Shown: one piece after another, positions 4,404 through 5,974 of the stretch | How positions within the stretch are numbered: the stretch's first letter is position 1 | Layout: the number at the start of each line of letters is the position of its first letter | Assembly (NCBI GenBank): GCA_026389255.1 | Contig: JAPLIF010000365.1 | Location: forward strand, 1 to 5,974 | DNA length: 5,974 nt | Direction of reading: 5' to 3' | Source of the DNA: Cyanobacteriota bacterium | GTDB taxonomy: Bacteria; Cyanobacteriota; Cyanobacteriia; PCC-6307; Cyanobiaceae | Program-made: the position numbers and the translations under genes | Notes under the pieces: generated by a model | What the model saw: only the letters and a program-made list of their open reading frames with translations | The model's database searches: none | Told to the model about the DNA's origin: nothing

Positions 4404-5974
4404 CTGTTGAAATCAGCCAGCTGGGATGCCTGATTGCGCAGGATGCCCAGCAGATTCAGTCGATTGCGCCGCACCGCTGGGTCATCTGCCATCACCAGGA
4501 CACTCTGGGGTCCATCGAAGAATTCACCCAGGGCGCTGGCGCTCTGGGCGAGACCTTGGGCTAACTCCCCATATCCCGATCCATCCCGGGCCTCGGCGTA
4601 GGGCCGCAGGGTCTCAATGATGCCCAGCATCGCCGCCTCGCACGGCGAACTGAATAGCTCGGCATCAACGCTGCCCTCGGGCCCCAACACCTCAGGGCCT
4701 AGGTCCCCCTTAGTCGCCAAGCGCGAAGCCCGCTGCACGACCGACTGCAAGCCAGCCAGTTGGCCCTGACGCCGCAGATCGGCCAGCAGCAGCAAACGGC
4801 GGCGGGCATCGGCCGGGTCCCCCAATAACCGGGCTGGCGCCACGGTCTCTCCAGCGACCGACTGGACCAGATCGCCATCGAATCCTTCCTCCTCCAACTG
4901 GCTGACCAGCCTCTGGCGCAGCAGCTCGACCATGCTGGCCTCCAGGGAAGACTCATCGATGCTCAGGTGGGGCAGCAACGCCACCCAATGCCGGCAGGAA
5001 CGCTGCACCAGAACCGCCAGATCCAGTCTCCAGCCCCGATCCCAAAGAATCTGGAGCACCCCGTTGCCGGCCCGACGCAGCCCATAGGGGTCGGAGGATC
5101 CACTCGCTCTCTCGCCCCTGGCGAAGCTGCTGAGCAGCAGTTCAAGCCGTTCCGCCAGGGCCACCACCGCGCCCGCATCGGAGGTCGGCAGGCTGTCGCC
5201 CGCACCACGGGGCAGGTAGTGCTCTTGCACCGCCAGGGCCACGGCCCGGGGCTCCCCTTCGGCCAGCAGGTATTTGCCCCCCATCACACCCTGGAGTTCG
5301 GGAAATTCCCCCACCATTTGGCTGACCAGGTCGTGTTTGCAGAGATGGGCGGCTCGGCGGGCTGCTGCCGCCGTCGGGGCCCCCGGGGCCAGGGCCTCGA
5401 GCAGGGCGTCGGTGAACCATTCGATGCGCTGGGTCCGATCGAGCAGGCTGCCCAATCCTTCAGCGAAGGTGACCCGATCCAGTTGCGCGCGACGATCGAT
5501 GCTGGCGGCGGAGCGATCGGCCCTCACAAAAAAGGCAGCGTCGGCCAACCGGGCCCTCAACACCCTCTCGTTGCCGCGCCGCACCGTGTCGGCGGCGGCG
5601 GGATCACGGCCATTGGCCACGAACAGGAACTGGGGCAGCAGCAACTCCCGCGCCTCCAGGGCCAAGGAATCGGCCTGGGCCCCGGGGCGGCCCAGGGGGA
5701 CATAGCGCTGATGGGTCCGCATCACGGTGCTCAGCACCTCGGGCGGCAGCGCCAGGTAGCGATCTTCAACCGATCCGGTCAGCACCTGGGGGGCTTCGAC
5801 CAGATCCACCAGCTCATCAAACAGGGCGCCTGGCAGATCCGGCACACCATGGGCGGCCTGGGCCGCCATCCCGATCTCGGCCCCAATCGTGGCGGCGCGG
5901 GCATCACGATCGGCCATGACTGACGCTGCAGCCAAGGTCTCGAAATACTGATCCGCCCGTGCGATGGCCAGGGG
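4391..5974 (-). CDS. glyS: Glycine--tRNA ligase beta subunit, C-terminal 527 residues (5' end off window)
   Basis: The frame is open from the right edge (5974) leftward to TGA at 4393-4391. Full-length GlyS is about 690-720 residues, so the first quarter or so is missing. The TTG at 5935 is internal, because the family-like stretch RADQYFETL continues before it. Beta-subunit motifs are in order (fragment numbering): LPPEVL...HQRY at 76-91, GNERVLRARL at 134-143, GEFPELQG at 222-229, EHYLP at 251-255, SDPYGLRR at 294-301, and the C-terminal MADDPAVRRNRLNLL ending at 509 within the DALR-type anticodon-binding region. With GlyQ it forms the alpha2-beta2 glycyl-tRNA synthetase; the beta subunit mainly binds tRNA. 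Codons are strongly G/C-ending and alanine-rich, more than in typA. The high GC creates long open antisense frames that are not genes. The 3' end overlaps chlP by 11 bp. Confidence 0.97.
   Translation of the reverse strand, partial: PLAIARADQYFETLAAASVMADRDARAATIGAEIGMAAQAAHGVPDLPGALFDELVDLVEAPQVLTGSVEDRYLALPPEVLSTVMRTHQRYVPLGRPGAQADSLALEARELLLPQFLFVANGRDPAAADTVRRGNERVLRARLADAAFFVRADRSAASIDRRAQLDRVTFAEGLGSLLDRTQRIEWFTDALLEALAPGAPTAAAARRAAHLCKHDLVSQMVGEFPELQGVMGGKYLLAEGEPRAVALAVQEHYLPRGAGDSLPTSDAGAVVALAERLELLLSSFARGERASGSSDPYGLRRAGNGVLQILWDRGWRLDLAVLVQRSCRHWVALLPHLSIDESSLEASMVELLRQRLVSQLEEEGFDGDLVQSVAGETVAPARLLGDPADARRRLLLLADLRRQGQLAGLQSVVQRASRLATKGDLGPEVLGPEGSVDAELFSSPCEAAMLGIIETLRPYAEARDGSGYGELAQGLAQSASALGEFFDGPQSVLVMADDPAVRRNRLNLLGILRNQASQLADFNSLSG

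Noticed and set aside
4967..5923. 318-codon open frame on the plus strand, antisense to glyS
   Set aside because: It has no recognisable motifs, its composition is Gln/Gly/His-rich as expected for the reverse of high-GC coding DNA, and it lies wholly inside the clearly conserved GlyRS beta frame.
5933..5935. TTG as a possible start of glyS
   Set aside because: The frame stays open to the window edge and the upstream residues RADQYFET fit the GlyRS beta family, so the true start lies outside the window.

Overview
The window looks like a chromosomal segment of a picocyanobacterium of the marine or brackish Synechococcus/Cyanobium type. The main reason is a full-length chlP (geranylgeranyl reductase of chlorophyll synthesis) of the oxygenic-phototroph kind. 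It sits among housekeeping genes with high-GC, alanine-rich coding sequence, most extreme in glyS. Species-level assignment is not possible from the sequence alone.

Layout from left to right. Positions 1-1136 (minus strand) hold the N-terminal 378 codons of TypA/BipA, a ribosome-associated translational GTPase whose 3' end lies off the left edge. Upstream of it on the same strand, at 1278-2000, is a membrane-anchored peptidase of the M15B (VanY/LdcB) family that trims peptidoglycan stem peptides. The 141 bp between them hold a possible typA promoter and a short direct repeat. Positions 2001-3021 are about 1 kb without a convincing gene. This gap is unusually long for a compact picocyanobacterial genome and contains at least six hairpin-forming segments. 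The best hairpin (2278-2321) lies between a possible promoter (2190-2220) and a weak terminator-like structure (2346-2379), so a small RNA of roughly 150 nt on the plus strand is possible but unproven. Then comes chlP (3022-4401, plus strand), with a good ribosome binding site. It converges on glyS (4391-5974, minus strand), the beta subunit of the tetrameric glycyl-tRNA synthetase, whose 5' end lies off the right edge. The two genes overlap by 11 bp, and both stop codons lie inside one perfect palindrome.

The four genes do not form one pathway. TypA and GlyRS serve translation, the M15B peptidase serves cell-wall remodelling, and ChlP makes the phytyl tail of chlorophyll and phytylated quinones. 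The peptidase and typA could be co-transcribed, since no terminator is visible between them. chlP and the peptidase diverge from the 1 kb gap, which must hold both of their promoters. No tRNA, rRNA, CRISPR array or intact mobile element was seen. The part most worth a second look is the gap, with the convergent chlP/glyS palindrome next.
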